A DNA stretch of 64,000 nt from Liolophura sinensis. Lineage: Eukaryota > Mollusca > Polyplacophora > Chitonida > Chitonidae. Where the stretch lies: assembly GCF_032854445.1 (NCBI RefSeq), contig NC_088295.1, forward strand, positions 45,989,385-46,053,384. Direction: 5' to 3'. Position numbers and translations under genes: made by a program. This document shows, piece after piece, positions 36,227 through 47,511 of the stretch; within the stretch, counting starts at the first letter, position 1, and every line of letters begins with the position of its first letter. A model generated the notes under the pieces. It was not told the DNA's origin, made no database searches, and was given only the letters and a program-made list of their open reading frames with translations.

Positions 36227-38783
36227 TCTTTCACAGTATTATCTAGTGCTGCATCACTAAGTTGCATGGCCAAAGAAAAGGCTTGTTTTGATATTATCCT
36301 AAATGTGATTAGCCAGGCTGACCTAGTATTTTAGGAACCATAAAATATCTCCCAAATGAACGCAGGCTGTAGATACATGTGCCATAGCTAGATGCCAAAA
36401 TTTTTGCCATTACTTGGACATAAAACCGGAAGGAGTCAGTCTATGTATCTGTCAGCAATCAGATTTTGAAGATGACGTTTTCAGTTTACTTTGCCAGAAG
36501 CTTGTCATGGAGAAAATAGATCCCCTTCAATGTGTGCTCCAAGGTATAGTGGTGCCATTGGTAGGGAAGACAGAAAATATGATAATGGAGAAGAGAGATT
36601 GTCTATTTCTTTGACATTCAGATTGATTTTTTGTGACAGCAGCATGCAGCGGGAATCAATATAAAGATGTCCAGCCAGACATTTTCATATAGTCATTTGT
36701 TTCTTAAATGTTGCCATTATCTGTGCAAACCCTAGGCTTTCTTAAAATGTCTGAATTAACAAGAGTGAGGTGGACTATTTTCTTGGTTCCTTGTAGGAAT
36801 TTTTATGTAGACATTTACATGTTTTCATACATTTGCTTTATATGCATCTTCAGTGTGCCAAAGGCCTAAAATCACCACACGTCCATTTGGATATGTTGTT
36901 TAGCGCTTTAGATCTGTAGGTAGTCGGAATCAGTGTATAATATTGTCACTTTTGTTCCACATTCACTGAATTCATACTTAATAATGATGTAGGCATAAAG
37001 TCTGTGATTCTGAAACTGCGTTTAAAAGTGTACACATTTCTTGTGCTTAAAGTCAGAAGTAAAACACAAGGTGCTTTTTGGAAACAAACCCTTGTTTTGC
37101 AAAGAATACAAATATGGCATGTTTAGAGCTGTCCTTGGAGGACAGATCTTGGTTAACTTTATGTTCAGCATATTTACATTTCTAATTTAAGTTCATCAGC
37201 ATACTGACAGTTCTCACAAATTTGCATTTCGTTTTGACTTTAATCTCAATTCCCTGATAAAAGCTGTATTCATGGCTGCTATTCTAGGCTCTATTTTATA
37301 ACCAGCTCCTAGCAGCTGAGCTGTATTATTATTATTATTGAGTACTTGATGCATGATTTTTGACTGATTGAATGATACTCTGAAAGAGCCTGTAGCTGAA
37401 TCTGCTCTAACTTGTGTTTACTTCCTCAGCTTTTCTGTCACATATGTCTTCAGGTAGGCCCAATACATTAGTGCTGGGTGATTAGCAAGATTGTGCAAAA
37501 CAGTGCAACTGCCCTGCATTTTCACCCTGATCATTTCTTCCCATGTGCAAGCCGCTTTTTTAACAAAGCCTCCCCAAGCAGTGGAAGTAAAGCTGTGATC
37601 TTTTCGTGACTTTATAGTTATTATTTCCATGTATGTGTGCTGGTTTAGTGGTGTGTAAATATTGCTTTGTCAATGACTTATATGTAATAATGTGGCCTTC
37701 CCCATAGGTGCAGTTTGAAATGTATGTTTACATGTAAACTACTACGGTTTGGATTTGTTTCATTATTATAATCCCATTCATCCAGATCTCAGAGATGTGA
37801 AATCAAATGCGTTTCTGTTTCATCTGCCCTGTTCTCTGGATTGACAATTTTATAAAAAAAAATTTTGTTAATTTCTTCGAAAAAATGTTCAAAGTCTCAA
37901 AAAACACTGGACATTTCAGTTCCTAGATGAGAACGACTTGACAATAATTGGCATTTTTAGATCATCAGAGAACGTTCATTCAATTAGTTTGGAATTCCAT
38001 TATTTTGATATTTTTAATGTAATGGTATTTGGCGTGAATTCTCAAGGGAACATTTCTGTGCCACAAGAACATGTGAAGAGTTGACGAGAGAAAGTGCAGG
38101 GTAGTAATTAGCATAGATGCTGCCATTTATTTGTGGCATGGCAGTAGAGGCATGCTCCTTTTATATTTGATTTACAGCATTAATATGAGATCGGCTGTTC
38201 ATTATGGCCAGGTCATACCTGTGGTTGACGTAATGGCTGTGCATGGTATTAAAATTTTATTTCTCAAAGCAGACGATGATATAAATTGACCTCAGGAATG
38301 TGAATGTGGGTACATAAGGGAATGACCAAGATAACTGTGAAGGCTTGTTTTTCAGCATGTGTGTAGCTAAACAGGTTCAAGATGTACATTAAACCATTAA
38401 CTTTTCAGTTGATGATTCAATTGACTCTTTGCTATTACCAATTTTGTTTCAAATTTACGTGTGATATTTAACCATGCACCTGCCTTTTGTTGTCAGTTTG
38501 CAATCTTTTAAGTTGAATTTGAAGCATGAAGAGAAACACAAAAGGATTGTGTGCGCTGCGCTAAACCTGTTGGGGTTGGGAGGTGGTGATGGGGGTGGGG
38601 GTGGGGGGGGAGAGCTTTGAAATGATTTATCCCAGACAATGCCCTGGGTAGCTTAGGGCTGCGTCAAGGTGTAGCTATAGTGTTCAGTGGTTTTCAACAT
38701 TAAAACTGAAAGTATTGCATGAATTATAGATAATACATTGTTTTTAATGTTTCACTGTTATACTGTTTTGATGATTATTCCCC

Positions 38784-38881
38784 AGAGCCCAGTTTCCTCC
38801 CACCATAATGCGGGTCACAGTTGTATAAGTGAAAATAACCCTGAGTACGGCATAAAACACCAATCAAATAAATGAATTAAT
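38784..38881 (+). mobile_element. SINE fragment, 3' part
   Basis: Contains agtttcctcccaccataatg, a diverged aataaccctgagtacgg and taaaacaccaatcaaat with an aatgaatta tail. Confidence 0.75.
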
Positions 38882-39007
38882 CAAATTATTTTTTTTTTCA
38901 ATGAAAGTATCATGGGATACCGCATAGATTTACTCTGTGACATAGTTAGGTTAAGAACATAATTTAACTGCTTGTACAGAATTGATGATTTCAACTTGAG
39001 AATCTTG

Positions 39008-39009
<2 letters not shown>

Positions 39010-39058
<49 letters not shown>

Positions 39059-39065
39059 TATATAA
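39010..39065. repeat. TA microsatellite
   Basis: About 55 bases of nearly pure (TA)n, interrupted once near 39051. Confidence 0.95.
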
Positions 39066-39710
39066 TAGGTAGTCTACATCAGAGTTGCTGGGGATTTGAA
39101 AAGTCTTGCCAACAACAACTTGTATATAGTGTACATACTGACTCCAACTGTATTGTGCTTTTGGTATGCTTTCTGTATTAGGATGATGTGGTTCAGGTGA
39201 CAGTATCATAGATTGAGCTTTGTGTGTGAGTAGGTGGTGAATGATGAATTGTGGTCAGAAATCTGTGGGTTAAGTGCAGTGTGGTGGTGTCATGTTGATA
39301 GTCAAGCCTTGCATAATACATAGTGTATGTACTAAAGCCTAGGTGAATAGACCTTAATAAAAACCCCATGAAGGTAGTGTAATTAGTTGGAATTAACCTA
39401 ACAGTTTGCCATTAGATAGATGTGTAGGTGGGTGCATAGAGATAAAATAAATATGCAAGTTCATAATTTCATGTACATGTTGAACAAAAAGGACATTGTC
39501 ATTCACAATATTCAATATATTTTTTCCATTTTTTTCTTCTTTCTTTTTTTCATGTATACACCAGCTGTATTATTTAATAAAATTATGTAGATTTTTTACT
39601 TATCTGTGAAATTTAAACCAAAGTTTTTAACATATGCAGAAACATTTTTAACTATGCTGTAACTATGTTTACATGCTGTAATATATAGGTTTGACGTAAA
39701 ATTTGGGAAC

Positions 39711-39750
39711 CTGAGTACAGCGTAAAAACACCAATCAAATAAATGGATAA
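39711..39750 (+). mobile_element. SINE tail fragment
   Basis: Has ctgagtacagcgtaaaaac and accaatcaaataaatgg only. Confidence 0.6.
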
Positions 39751-39949
39751 AATTTGGAATTCACACATATGTTAGTAAAAAAAAAAAATACTGGCACACT
39801 GTATCTGAAGCCCCTTCAGATCTTGTACAACAAAATTTGTTGAAATGCGAGATTTGTGTTTGAATTGTTCTATTTATGTGTGCTCAGGGGATCTGCCTTG
39901 GCAACTTCGTTTACAAAACCCATAGTTTGTTTCATTTTCTCTCTTGTAG

Positions 39950-40283
39950 TGACTGCAACGGTCATCCCCCGTTGAATAACCAAAGAACACTGAGCCCTCA
40001 GAATTCCATTAAAAGTCGGCGAACTTTAACGCCGAAAAATTCCATAAAAAGCAATCACAGCTGGAGCCGGAACAACTCGGTGAGCAGTAACCGCAGTGTA
40101 TGTAACACATTTGGCCTGAGTCGCCAGAACTCGATACACAGCCACCGCACCCTGACTTCGGCCGGTAGTGGCACCCCCAAAGAAGACTACAAGCCAAATA
40201 ACCTGAACGACGTTCCCGAGGTTAAGGTGACAGGTGACAAGGACGCCTTAGAAGAGGATGATCCTGACGCTATAGATGAAGCT
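39950..40283 (+). CDS. Cav3 exon: II-III linker, Ser/Asn-rich repeats and acidic end
   Basis: Acceptor CTCTTGTAG, donor GTAAGT at 40284. Begins DCNGHPPLNNQRTLSP; vertebrate Cav3 has QDCNGK at the same place. It contains a fourfold imperfect repeat of the type R.LTPKNSIKS (SPQNSIKSRRT, TPKNSIKSNHS, RNNSVSSNRS, RQNSIHSHRT), each with an N-S-I/V core that looks like a basophilic kinase site. It ends acidic (DALEEDDPDAIDEA) like the vertebrate PLDGDDADDEG. Frame and phase out (0) are clear; the phase in does not match the better upstream donor. Confidence 0.92.
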
Positions 40284-41149
40284 GTAAGTTACCATTCCCC
40301 CGCCCGCCATCATTTCCAGTTTATCTCCCTTTACTTGGGTTTAACGCCACGTGGAGCTCACATGAGAACTTGCTTGATCCATTAGCCGGCCTAGATTTGC
40401 GAAACCCTACAAATTGAAATCAATGAGTGGGTAATAGTAGGTGAATCTAGCAGTTTTGCAGCAGGCGTTTATTGACGAGCATCTAGACACTGCTTTTACT
40501 TCCCAAAGCTTGCCGCTGCCTCAGATCGATGGCAATTCGATTTAGCCACTTTGTAACTGGCAGTGCATTAGGGTTAGCTCTTGCAGAGATCCCAGCGAAG
40601 GAATCAAATTACAGAGGTAAAAGGGATGAATAAGAAACTCTCCTCTTCATCTTGGACAATATGAATGAAGCCCCGATATTGAAATCTTGACTTCCTAGTC
40701 TTGGCTAACAACTCTGGGCAGAAAGCTAATATATAAATCCACACTTTCTTCTCCACTTGTAAAAGAGTACAAAGACCTTCAGCTGTTTGTCTCGCCAGTT
40801 TGCAAGTGAATACATAGGGTGTCGGGTCTGACGCATCTTGAAAGGGAAACTTCATTATATTGAAGGTGTGTCGGAAAATTTGACCTTGCTCTGATAGTAT
40901 TGATATAGAGTTAATTGTGATGGTAAAACAGCATTTTTGTTGCTGTTAAATGCATCAATAACTGGCTTATTTTGAAGTAATGCTGTAACAATCTACAGTT
41001 AATACGCAAGAAGTAATAAAACATGGCTTTGTACTTAAACTGAAAAGTCTGCATTTTGAATCTTTTACTGTCAAAAATCAGCCAAAAACATGGATATATG
41101 CATTGTAATTTATTTGAATGAAGTCCATGTCAAATGCATTTATGAAACT

Positions 41150-41199
41150 AAATATTCTTGAGTACAGAGTAAAACACCAATGAAACAAACAAATAAATG
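41150..41199 (+). mobile_element. SINE tail fragment
   Basis: Shows aatattcttgagtacagagt, taaaacaccaatg and an aaacaaacaaataaatg tail. Confidence 0.65.
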
Positions 41200-41289
41200 T
41201 ATGAAACCAAGGTAGGTGAAAATGTCAAGAGTACTGAATTATATGTGTAGCAAGCAGCATTAAATGGTGTGGTCTTCCCCCCGTTACAG

Positions 41290-41313
41290 GACTCCTGGAT
41301 GGCAGGTTGTTAC
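41290..41313 (+). CDS. candidate 24-nt microexon (optional)
   Basis: A good acceptor (CTTCCCCCCGTTACAG) is followed by 24 bases encoding DSWMAGCY and then a strong donor GTGAGT. Phase 0 at both ends, matching the flanking exons at 40283 and 43238, so inclusion would insert eight residues just before domain III without a frame change. There is no homology support; the evidence is only splice-site quality, length and phase. Confidence 0.35.
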
Positions 41314-42252
41314 GTGAGTGTATACAGCTACCAGCTACACCTGGAGTCTACTTTTAGACGTTATATCTCTATGTAGATGAGTCTATGGTATCATAGATAG
41401 CACCAAATTGTCCCCACTGCACATCTGGATCTTGGCATGTGTTCTTCTTGAACAAAACCTGTATGTACATTTAGATGCACTGTACATACTGCTCTGTGTA
41501 CATGTGGTCTTATATGTGTCATTTTTATATGACCAACCTCTCTTTCAGCTTTAGAGTCTCGGCCCATCTTTGAAAGCACTGCTGAGTGGAACTCCTTGAA
41601 ATTCAGAATTTTTTCCAAATAAATTTCATGAACAGAAATTTGTTTCTAAGCAAAGTGAAAAATATGATAAATGGAGAAAAAAAATAAAGAAAAGTAACCT
41701 TGAAGTCGATCTTTTAAGTACAGATTTACTCCGCCAAGCAACACAAATTTAAACGTAACTTAACTTGATTCTTGATTTATTTTTCAAGCTTCAAAAGATG
41801 CTGAAATGTCCTTTGAATAGGCAAAACCCAATTCCCAAACCCACCTTCACCAGGAATCAAAAAAGATTGGAATGCCCTTACTTTCCTGACCTGAACACTT
41901 CTAAATAGTCCATGTAGCATATGTATGGCTTTGGTTGATTTTATATACTCTCAATGAAGTGTAAAGCTGCACTTTGTCATGGTAACACCTAGTCCCAAGC
42001 CCACCGTTACTCATAACCAAAGAAAGGTGGGAACTATACGAACATGTACATTATTGTCCTGACTCGAACACTTATGATTGGACCACTGTTTATCTACAGC
42101 ATGTTCATTTTCACACTTTTTACCATTATTCTGGTACATATTTTCTCTGTATGGACACATGTGACGTGTCTTGATTTATCAGTGAACACACCAGGTGAAT
42201 GGGTGAATTTACATACATGTGCAAATGTATAAATAGGAAATCAGAAGAGTTA

Positions 42253-42566
42253 AGCCCATAGCACACTATGCGATTTTGGACGCTCATCGTGGCTATCATG
42301 CAAGAGTCAAGTAGTGCAACAAAAGTTTTGTGCACATATATGACTGGTATCGCACTGATCAGTGGTATCAAAACAGGGTGTTCAGTTGGAATTACCAGTC
42401 TTGTCTCATCATGTTGTGAGCAGGATCTGTCGACAGCAATTTTCTTAACTTTAAGGTAGTTGCCAGTTGTGGGCCTGAAACCGTTGCCAGGTCAATCTAC
42501 AGACAATTACTTCCAGCAACAGCATTTGTGCCAAAGGGCGTCTAAAATCGTGTAGTGTGCTCCAGC
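42253..42566. mobile_element. MITE-like element, about 30-bp terminal inverted repeats
   Basis: The left end (agcccatagcacactatgcg, attttggacgc) is an inverted copy of the right end (gcgtctaaaatcg, tgtagtgtgctccagct) with about four mismatches in 30. Possible TTA/TAA flanks. About 314 bp with no transposase. Confidence 0.75.
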
Positions 42567-43237
42567 TTTACTGTCAAGTTTCTTTTTCTTCAGCAGCACC
42601 CCGGGTGTAAGAGTTGCATGATTTCAGTAGTTTCATGATGGTTGTAACTTAAATGGCCTTTCGTTCTATGCCTATTCAGTTTTCTTGTTTAGACATCTGA
42701 TGAAATATTAGGTTGAACTAAAGAAACACTTATGAAATATTTTATATGGCATTACTGATGTGGAGCAATAGTATATCATTACTGTGATGTTCAAATCCAT
42801 GTCCTTATTCTTCGCATAATGAGTGGAGAACTTTCTGTCCTTCCTACTCAGTTTTCCTTCCTTGTCGTGTGATCACCAACATGCCTGTGGGAATATTCTC
42901 AATACTCATGTGATGATTCATACTTTGAGATGTGCACCATTTCTTTCTGAAGCTGAACAAGGGGAGACAACTTTGTTCGCTCAGCCTCTCCTCTCTTCAT
43001 TTTGCCACCTGGATAGTAGGCAGGATGCTCCTCAGTGTTTTTAGCTGTTTTCAAGATTCACAGCTCTTCTATGTGATTTTCCTGTCTACACTGTTGGTAC
43101 ACTTGTGCGTTTGATGAACTTCATATGTTTCAATCTTTCCTATATGTAAACGTGAAATTAACTAAACTCTTTATTGAAAGTTTGCTCTAAATAACATATA
43201 CAGTTAGTATAGTCTGTCCTCCATTGTTATATTCCAG

Positions 43238-43326
43238 AATTGTGCATTCTCATGGTGTCCAGAGCCAAAAGGTTGTTTCAAAGAAAGAGAAGAATATGCT
43301 TTATATTTGCTCTCTCCTCAAAACAA
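43238..43326 (+). CDS. Cav3 exon: end of II-III linker before domain III
   Basis: Acceptor TATTCCAG, donor GTAAGA at 43327. 89 bases, too short for an ordinary ORF scan. It reads NCAFSWCPEPKGCFKERE, then EYALYLLSPQN. Vertebrate Cav3 has [20 protein letters not shown] at this point, so C, KERE, Y and the P.N signature align. It ends with AA, completed to Lys by the next exon. Its phases (0, 2) fit both neighbours exactly. Confidence 0.93.
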
Positions 43327-43806
43327 GTAAGATGTGTGAAAGAGATCATATGTTTAATTTATTAAATTTTAGACAAATTTAATACCAGCATGGAAGCCTC
43401 TTTCACTATAAAATGACACAGCTGTATGCCATATACTGTATGTTTAATGGACAAACTGGTTTAAAATACATTTATTTGTCTTGTGTTTTGTAATATCAGC
43501 TGTGAGCAGTAGAAGTTGTTTTGAAATTGGAATTTTTGTAACCTACATGTCATCGTATATCGATGGAGATTTAAAGAGATGGCTCTTTTATGATATTTTT
43601 ATAACACTTGAGCAAGGAATTAAGCAAGGTTTTAGTAACAGTGGAATCCTGTTAGTATTTCCTTAGTATCATTTTATTAACATCACAACAAGAATTGGCC
43701 AGCTTGCCTAACTCTGTTGCATGCAACTGTGTATTGCCAACTGTTGAAAGGTCACTGTTTTGTTGAATATGAGCCAGGTATGTAGTAATATTTTGTTGTG
43801 TTTCAG
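43327..43806 (+). other. intron, nothing notable
   Basis: 480-base phase-2 intron, GTAAGA to TTTCAG. No repeat seen. Confidence 0.85.
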
Positions 43807-43930
43807 GTTTCGCAAAATTTGTCATCACTTGATCTCCAGAAAGTGGTTTGACTATGGCATCTTGTTCTTCATCGCATTAAACTGCATCACTCTAGCCATG
43901 GAGAGACCTGACATTCCACCGACCAGTGCT
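43807..43930 (+). CDS. Cav3 exon: domain III S1
   Basis: Acceptor GTGTTTCAG, donor GTGAGT at 43931. Reads FRKICHHLISRKWFDYGILF, then the IIIS1 core FIALNCITLAMERPDIPPTS. Vertebrate: FLNCITIAMERP. Phase in 2, out 0. Confidence 0.96.
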
Positions 43931-44563
43931 GTGAGTTCATTTGGTGAAATGCCAGCATTTTGAAAAGTTTCGCCGTTTTCAAACTTTTGTCTCAACTTTA
44001 CCTTTTCTGGTCCAGTGATTTAAATTAGATTGTAAAAAAAATTTTTATATCTGTCAGTCTACATCTTAAAGCATTCTCTGAATGGGTAAAATTTGTGTGC
44101 CAAATTTCTGTGGGTCATTTTGTAGTCTCTGGACAATGAAAATTCTTGTGCCAAATTTCAATGGGTCATTTTGTATTCTCTGGAGAATGAAAATTAACAT
44201 GCCAAATTTCTATGGGTCATTTTGTATTCTCTGGAGTTATTTTCTCATTAAAATCGTTTTAAATGGAGAGAAAAAATTGCGAGTTTTGAATGTGAATGTT
44301 TTGTTTGTAATGCTAAAATAGAATAGCTCATTTCCGTTAAGACATAACAGTTTTTCATTGAACGGATTACTTTTGGAAGCTCTGTAAAGCATAAAGCCAC
44401 TCAGATGGCTGCAAATCGGCAGTAATTTTAATCTTTGGGCAGTACCATGCCCTTTACAAAGTAACACTGTATGTTCAAGTGAAAAGCATAGCAGACATAA
44501 CATTTGTGTCAATTTTGTAATGTATTATGGTATACATAATAAATAATTTCTTTAATATTTCAG
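43931..44563 (+). other. intron with 51-bp tandem repeat
   Basis: Phase-0 intron of 633 bases, mostly AT-rich; contains the array at 44098-44236. Confidence 0.85.
44098..44236 (+). repeat. 51-bp tandem repeat, about 2.7 copies
   Basis: Units start tgccaaattt at 44098, 44149 and 44200 and include gggtcattttgta and tctctgga. The period is divisible by 3, giving an apparent repeat protein that is not a gene. Confidence 0.9.
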
Positions 44564-44632
44564 GAGAGGCAGTTTCTGACCTTTTCTAATTATGGATTCA
44601 CTGTGATATTTACTATAGAGATGTCATTAAAG
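44564..44632 (+). CDS. Cav3 exon: domain III S2
   Basis: Acceptor ATATTTCAG, donor GTAAAA at 44633; 23 codons, phase 0 both sides. Reads ERQFLTFSNYGFTVIFTIEM then SLK. It matches vertebrate [20 protein letters not shown]. Too short for a usual ORF scan. Confidence 0.94.
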
Positions 44633-45056
44633 GTAAAAATCAAATTTGACTTCAGATGTTATTTCATTTATTAAACTTATTTGAATATTTTGTGGTCAGC
44701 AGAAACAACCTTACTTTTGAGCAACCGACGTTTGACAGACGTTAAATATTAAGGATAAAACTAACTATGAAACTATCTATGTTGTAATAATTATAATGTT
44801 CTTTTCTTCACGATTAAGACCTTACAGAATATTCTTTAAATTTAAAAAAAAAAAGACTCATACTTTGTTGAATTTTCAGTATATGTATATATATATTTTT
44901 TTAAAATTAATATTGAATAAATTTTGTAGCAAATAGTAAAAAATAACACGTTTTTAAAATGCTCAGCATCTCATATTGCAATAAATGTGGTTGATTTGTT
45001 TGAACTGTGACACATATATACTGTGCTAATTTTTGTATATGTTTGTGTGTTGTCAG
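44633..45056 (+). other. intron, nothing notable
   Basis: 424-base phase-0 intron, AT-rich, GTAAAA to TTGTCAG. Confidence 0.85.
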
Positions 45057-45241
45057 GTGCTTGCTAAAGGGTTTATGGTGGGGAAGCATGCGTACTTAAA
45101 AAGCGGCTGGAACATGATGGATGGCTTCCTTGTCATTATCTCATTGGTTGATATCATCATATCATTATCAGCTAGCAGTAGTCCACGAATATTCGGCATT
45201 CTCCGTGTATTCCGACTTTTAAGGACGCTAAGACCTTTGAG
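45057..45241 (+). CDS. Cav3 exon: domain III S3 and S4
   Basis: Acceptor TGTTGTCAG, donor GTAAAG at 45242. Reads VLAKGFMVGKHAYLKSGWNM, then S3 (MDGFLVIISLVDIIISLSAS) and S4 (GILRVFRLLRTLRPLR) with regularly spaced arginines. Equivalent to vertebrate GMLRVLRLLRTLRPLR. Ends in the middle of an Arg codon. Confidence 0.96.
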
Positions 45242-45416
45242 GTAAAGAGAAGCCCTGGCTGACTGAGTAGTTAAGCTGTAGACCAATTAAATCTGATGAT
45301 ATAATCTGGCATTTTGCTGTGTCTCTGGTTGCCAAAGCCTGAAGAGGTACAGTGGTTTCATTCATTGAATATTGGGTGAAATACCAATTATATATTGATA
45401 TAAATGTTTAACAGGT

Positions 45417-45589
45417 ACTACCCTAAATGACATAAAATTTCACCTACAAAAGAGGCAGAGAGGCAAATAAATGTCATGAGGTATGATTTTCGGTGCTGAA
45501 TCCAGCACAAATTTCCAGTAGAATATCATTCCATATGTTCCTAGGATGGGAAAGTTACTCATGGACGAAATTCATGGCCATTTAGGGTA
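45417..45589. mobile_element. MITE-like repeat, CCTAAAT-type ends
   Basis: It begins taccctaaatg (45418) and ends catttagggta (45589), exact inverted ends of 11 bases. Internal segments (tccagtagaatatcat, ttactcatggacgaa) recur in copies at 52905-53147 and 56636-56856. Confidence 0.75.
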
Positions 45590-45644
45590 TGTGAGCAGGC
45601 ATGTATAGCAAATAACGGATTGGTGTACCTGAAATCTCAGATTG

Positions 45645-45775
45645 GTTTATTTATTTATTTGATGTTTTGTGGCATATTCAATAATATTTCACCAGCATTA
45701 CTGCGAGAGGAAAATGGGAAGAGCCTAGAACCACGACCGTCTGCAGGTTGCTGCAGACCTTTCCACATATGACCA
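45645..45775 (-). mobile_element. SINE copy on the minus strand, diverged
   Basis: Begins ttatttatttatttgatg, the reverse complement of the SINE tail, then aatatttcaccagcatta and cgaccgtctgcaggttgctg, matching the SINE body in reverse. Confidence 0.75.
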
Positions 45776-45970
45776 GAACGCTATGCATATGCTAATTTAG
45801 GGGAGACTGGTAATATAACTGAAGCCTGACTAGATTCACTGTTGTAATTTAATTTGAAACAAATTCTTTGCGGTGTACATGACAGAGTTTGTGAAAATGT
45901 TTATGAGGACTTATTGGACTAATTAAAGTGCTGGATTTTGTCCATAAACATGTGCCATTTCTTTTCACAG

Positions 45971-46097
45971 GGTGATAAGCCGAGCCCCAGGTCTAAAGCT
46001 TGTTGTACAGACATTACTTTCATCACTTCGGCCTATAGGAAACATTGTTCTCATCTGTTGTACATTCTTCCTCATTTTTGGTATATTAGGTGTTCAG
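45971..46097 (+). CDS. Cav3 exon: domain III S4-S5 linker and S5
   Basis: Acceptor TTTTCACAG, donor GTAAGG at 46098. Reads [20 protein letters not shown], then [20 protein letters not shown] and VQ. Vertebrate: [24 protein letters not shown]. Phase in 2, out 0. Confidence 0.96.
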
Positions 46098-46620
46098 GTA
46101 AGGTGTACTTTTGTAGATGAGTTTATGCACTACTAAATGCTTAGATAATGCTTACCATCACTGGTAAACATGCTTCTGCCACTGTTTTAACACCCATGCT
46201 TTACACCAGTGATCAGAATTTTTGTTGTAATTTTACCTGGGTTAGACCTGTGTAGCTTTTCCTACATATACATGTGTATGTAAATTATAGCTGTTTCTAA
46301 TGTTAAATGTTTTTAGGTCATAATGTCCAATGCACAGGCATCGTGCATGTAACGGTGCATGATTTATAGTGTTTGTATCTTATACAAACTGCGGATTTTT
46401 AACGATACGGGAAAGTCAGATTTTTCTAATTAGTACTCTGAGTTCCATACATATCTGGGCTGGACTTGAAAAAATCATCAAAATGCAGGATCTGTGGGGT
46501 CATGTCAAGAGAATAGTTGATAAAATTAAATGCTAACTTTTCAATTGAAGACAGGATTTAATCAAATTTAATTTTTTGAAAGTCCATGTTGTATGAAAAA
46601 ATGTCTCCATTTTCTTCCAG
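46098..46620 (+). other. intron, nothing notable
   Basis: 523-base phase-0 intron, GTAAGG to TTCTTCCAG. No repeat seen. Confidence 0.85.
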
Positions 46621-46749
46621 CTCTTCAAGGGCACATTTTATTACTGCAAAGGTCCAGATGTTAGAGACATTAGAAATAAGACCCAGTGTGAGGATTACAA
46701 GGTTAATAGATGGGTCAATCAGAAGTACAACTTCGACAACATTGGCCAG
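46621..46749 (+). CDS. Cav3 exon: domain III turret
   Basis: Acceptor TCTTCCAG, donor GTAGGT at 46750; 43 codons, phase 0. Reads [20 protein letters not shown], then [20 protein letters not shown] and IGQ. The NKT sequon and two cysteines match the vertebrate turret (CQGEDTRNITNKSDC). Confidence 0.96.
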
Positions 46750-47421
46750 GTAGGTAACAGAAAGTAGTCTTTAATAACCGTAGAGGGATTCCATTAGCTT
46801 AACTGACTCAGGTGGTTAAAGCACTGGCCAGATGCAGTTATCAGGCTATTGATGAATGGGTATGGCTTGTTCAAATCCAGCTCTAGCTGTTTCAGCTTCG
46901 GTTTAGATCAGGTGGTTTGTCTGTACCTGGTAAAGGCGGTGTTTACTCCGGGAACTCAAGTTTCCTCCAAACATGAAATGAAATATTCTGGAGCAACCCG
47001 CCAATACACTAATCAGATAAATGATTAAATGAAAGATTCCTGTGACCAAGGCTCCTATTAGCCCTTATATCCAGGCTCTGACAGGAGTTTGTACTGTATC
47101 TGTTATTACTTGATAAAGTGGATAGTCATGTGCTTGTTGGAACTGTTCAGAGAAAATAGAAATGTAGTTTCCAATAAAATAACCAGTCTTCTACCATTAC
47201 TCCTACAATAAGTGGTGGTTACTACAGGCACATTAGTTCTTCCGCCCATAAAACTGATTCGCCATTGTACATCATGTTTGGGAAGGATTTCATCATAGTA
47301 TGGCATTAAGCCAAATATATAAATTAATCTGTAGAGTGGAAACAAAAGTACACCTATTGATCATTTTAATTCAAGGTGAAGTTCATTGTACCGACTTTAC
47401 TTTATTGGTTTGCCCTTGTAG
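46750..47421 (+). other. intron with a degenerate SINE
   Basis: Phase-0 intron of 672 bases. A weak, very diverged SINE-like segment occupies about 46795-47035 (caggtggttaaagc, gttcaaatccagctc, aaatattctggagc). Confidence 0.7.
46795..47035 (+). mobile_element. degenerate SINE-like copy
   Basis: It keeps the order of head (caggtggttaaagcac), B-box-like gttcaaatcc, ttcctcca and aaatattctgg, with a tail cagataaatgattaaat. Strongly diverged from the consensus. Confidence 0.5.
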
Positions 47422-47511
47422 GCTCTGATGGCCTTGTTTGTGTTGGCGTCTAAAGACGGCTGGGTGAGCATCATGTACACAGGACTGGATGCCGTGGGTG
47501 TGGACCAACAG
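47422..47511 (+). CDS. Cav3 exon: domain III pore and selectivity filter
   Basis: Acceptor CCCTTGTAG, donor GTAGGT at 47512; 30 codons. Reads [20 protein letters not shown] and [10 protein letters not shown]. The Asp of SKDGW is the domain III selectivity residue; Asp rather than Glu is the Cav3 signature. Confidence 0.97.

Larger units (their letters stand above)
35962..39949 (+). other. intron with repeats
   Basis: 4.0 kb. It holds a dispersed-repeat fragment at 36122-36226, SINE pieces at 38784-38881 and 39711-39750, and a TA microsatellite at 39010-39065. I searched for a small exon that would reconcile the splice phases and did not find a convincing one. Confidence 0.7.
40284..43237 (+). 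other. intron with MITE-like element and possible 24-nt microexon
   Basis: 3.0 kb phase-0 intron, GTAAGT to TATTCCAG. A SINE tail lies at 41150-41199, a terminal-inverted-repeat element at 42253-42566, and a candidate microexon at 41290-41313. Confidence 0.75.
45242..45970 (+). other. intron with two repeats
   Basis: Phase-2 intron of 729 bases. It holds a terminal-inverted-repeat element at 45417-45589 and a minus-strand SINE fragment at 45645-45775. Confidence 0.85.

Noticed and set aside
36414-36614. 66-codon ORF considered as the missing II-III linker exon
   Set aside because: No similarity to Cav3 linkers and no splice-site pair giving the required phase.
44082-44321. 79-codon ORF with 17-residue repeats
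   Set aside because: Caused by the 51-bp tandem repeat.
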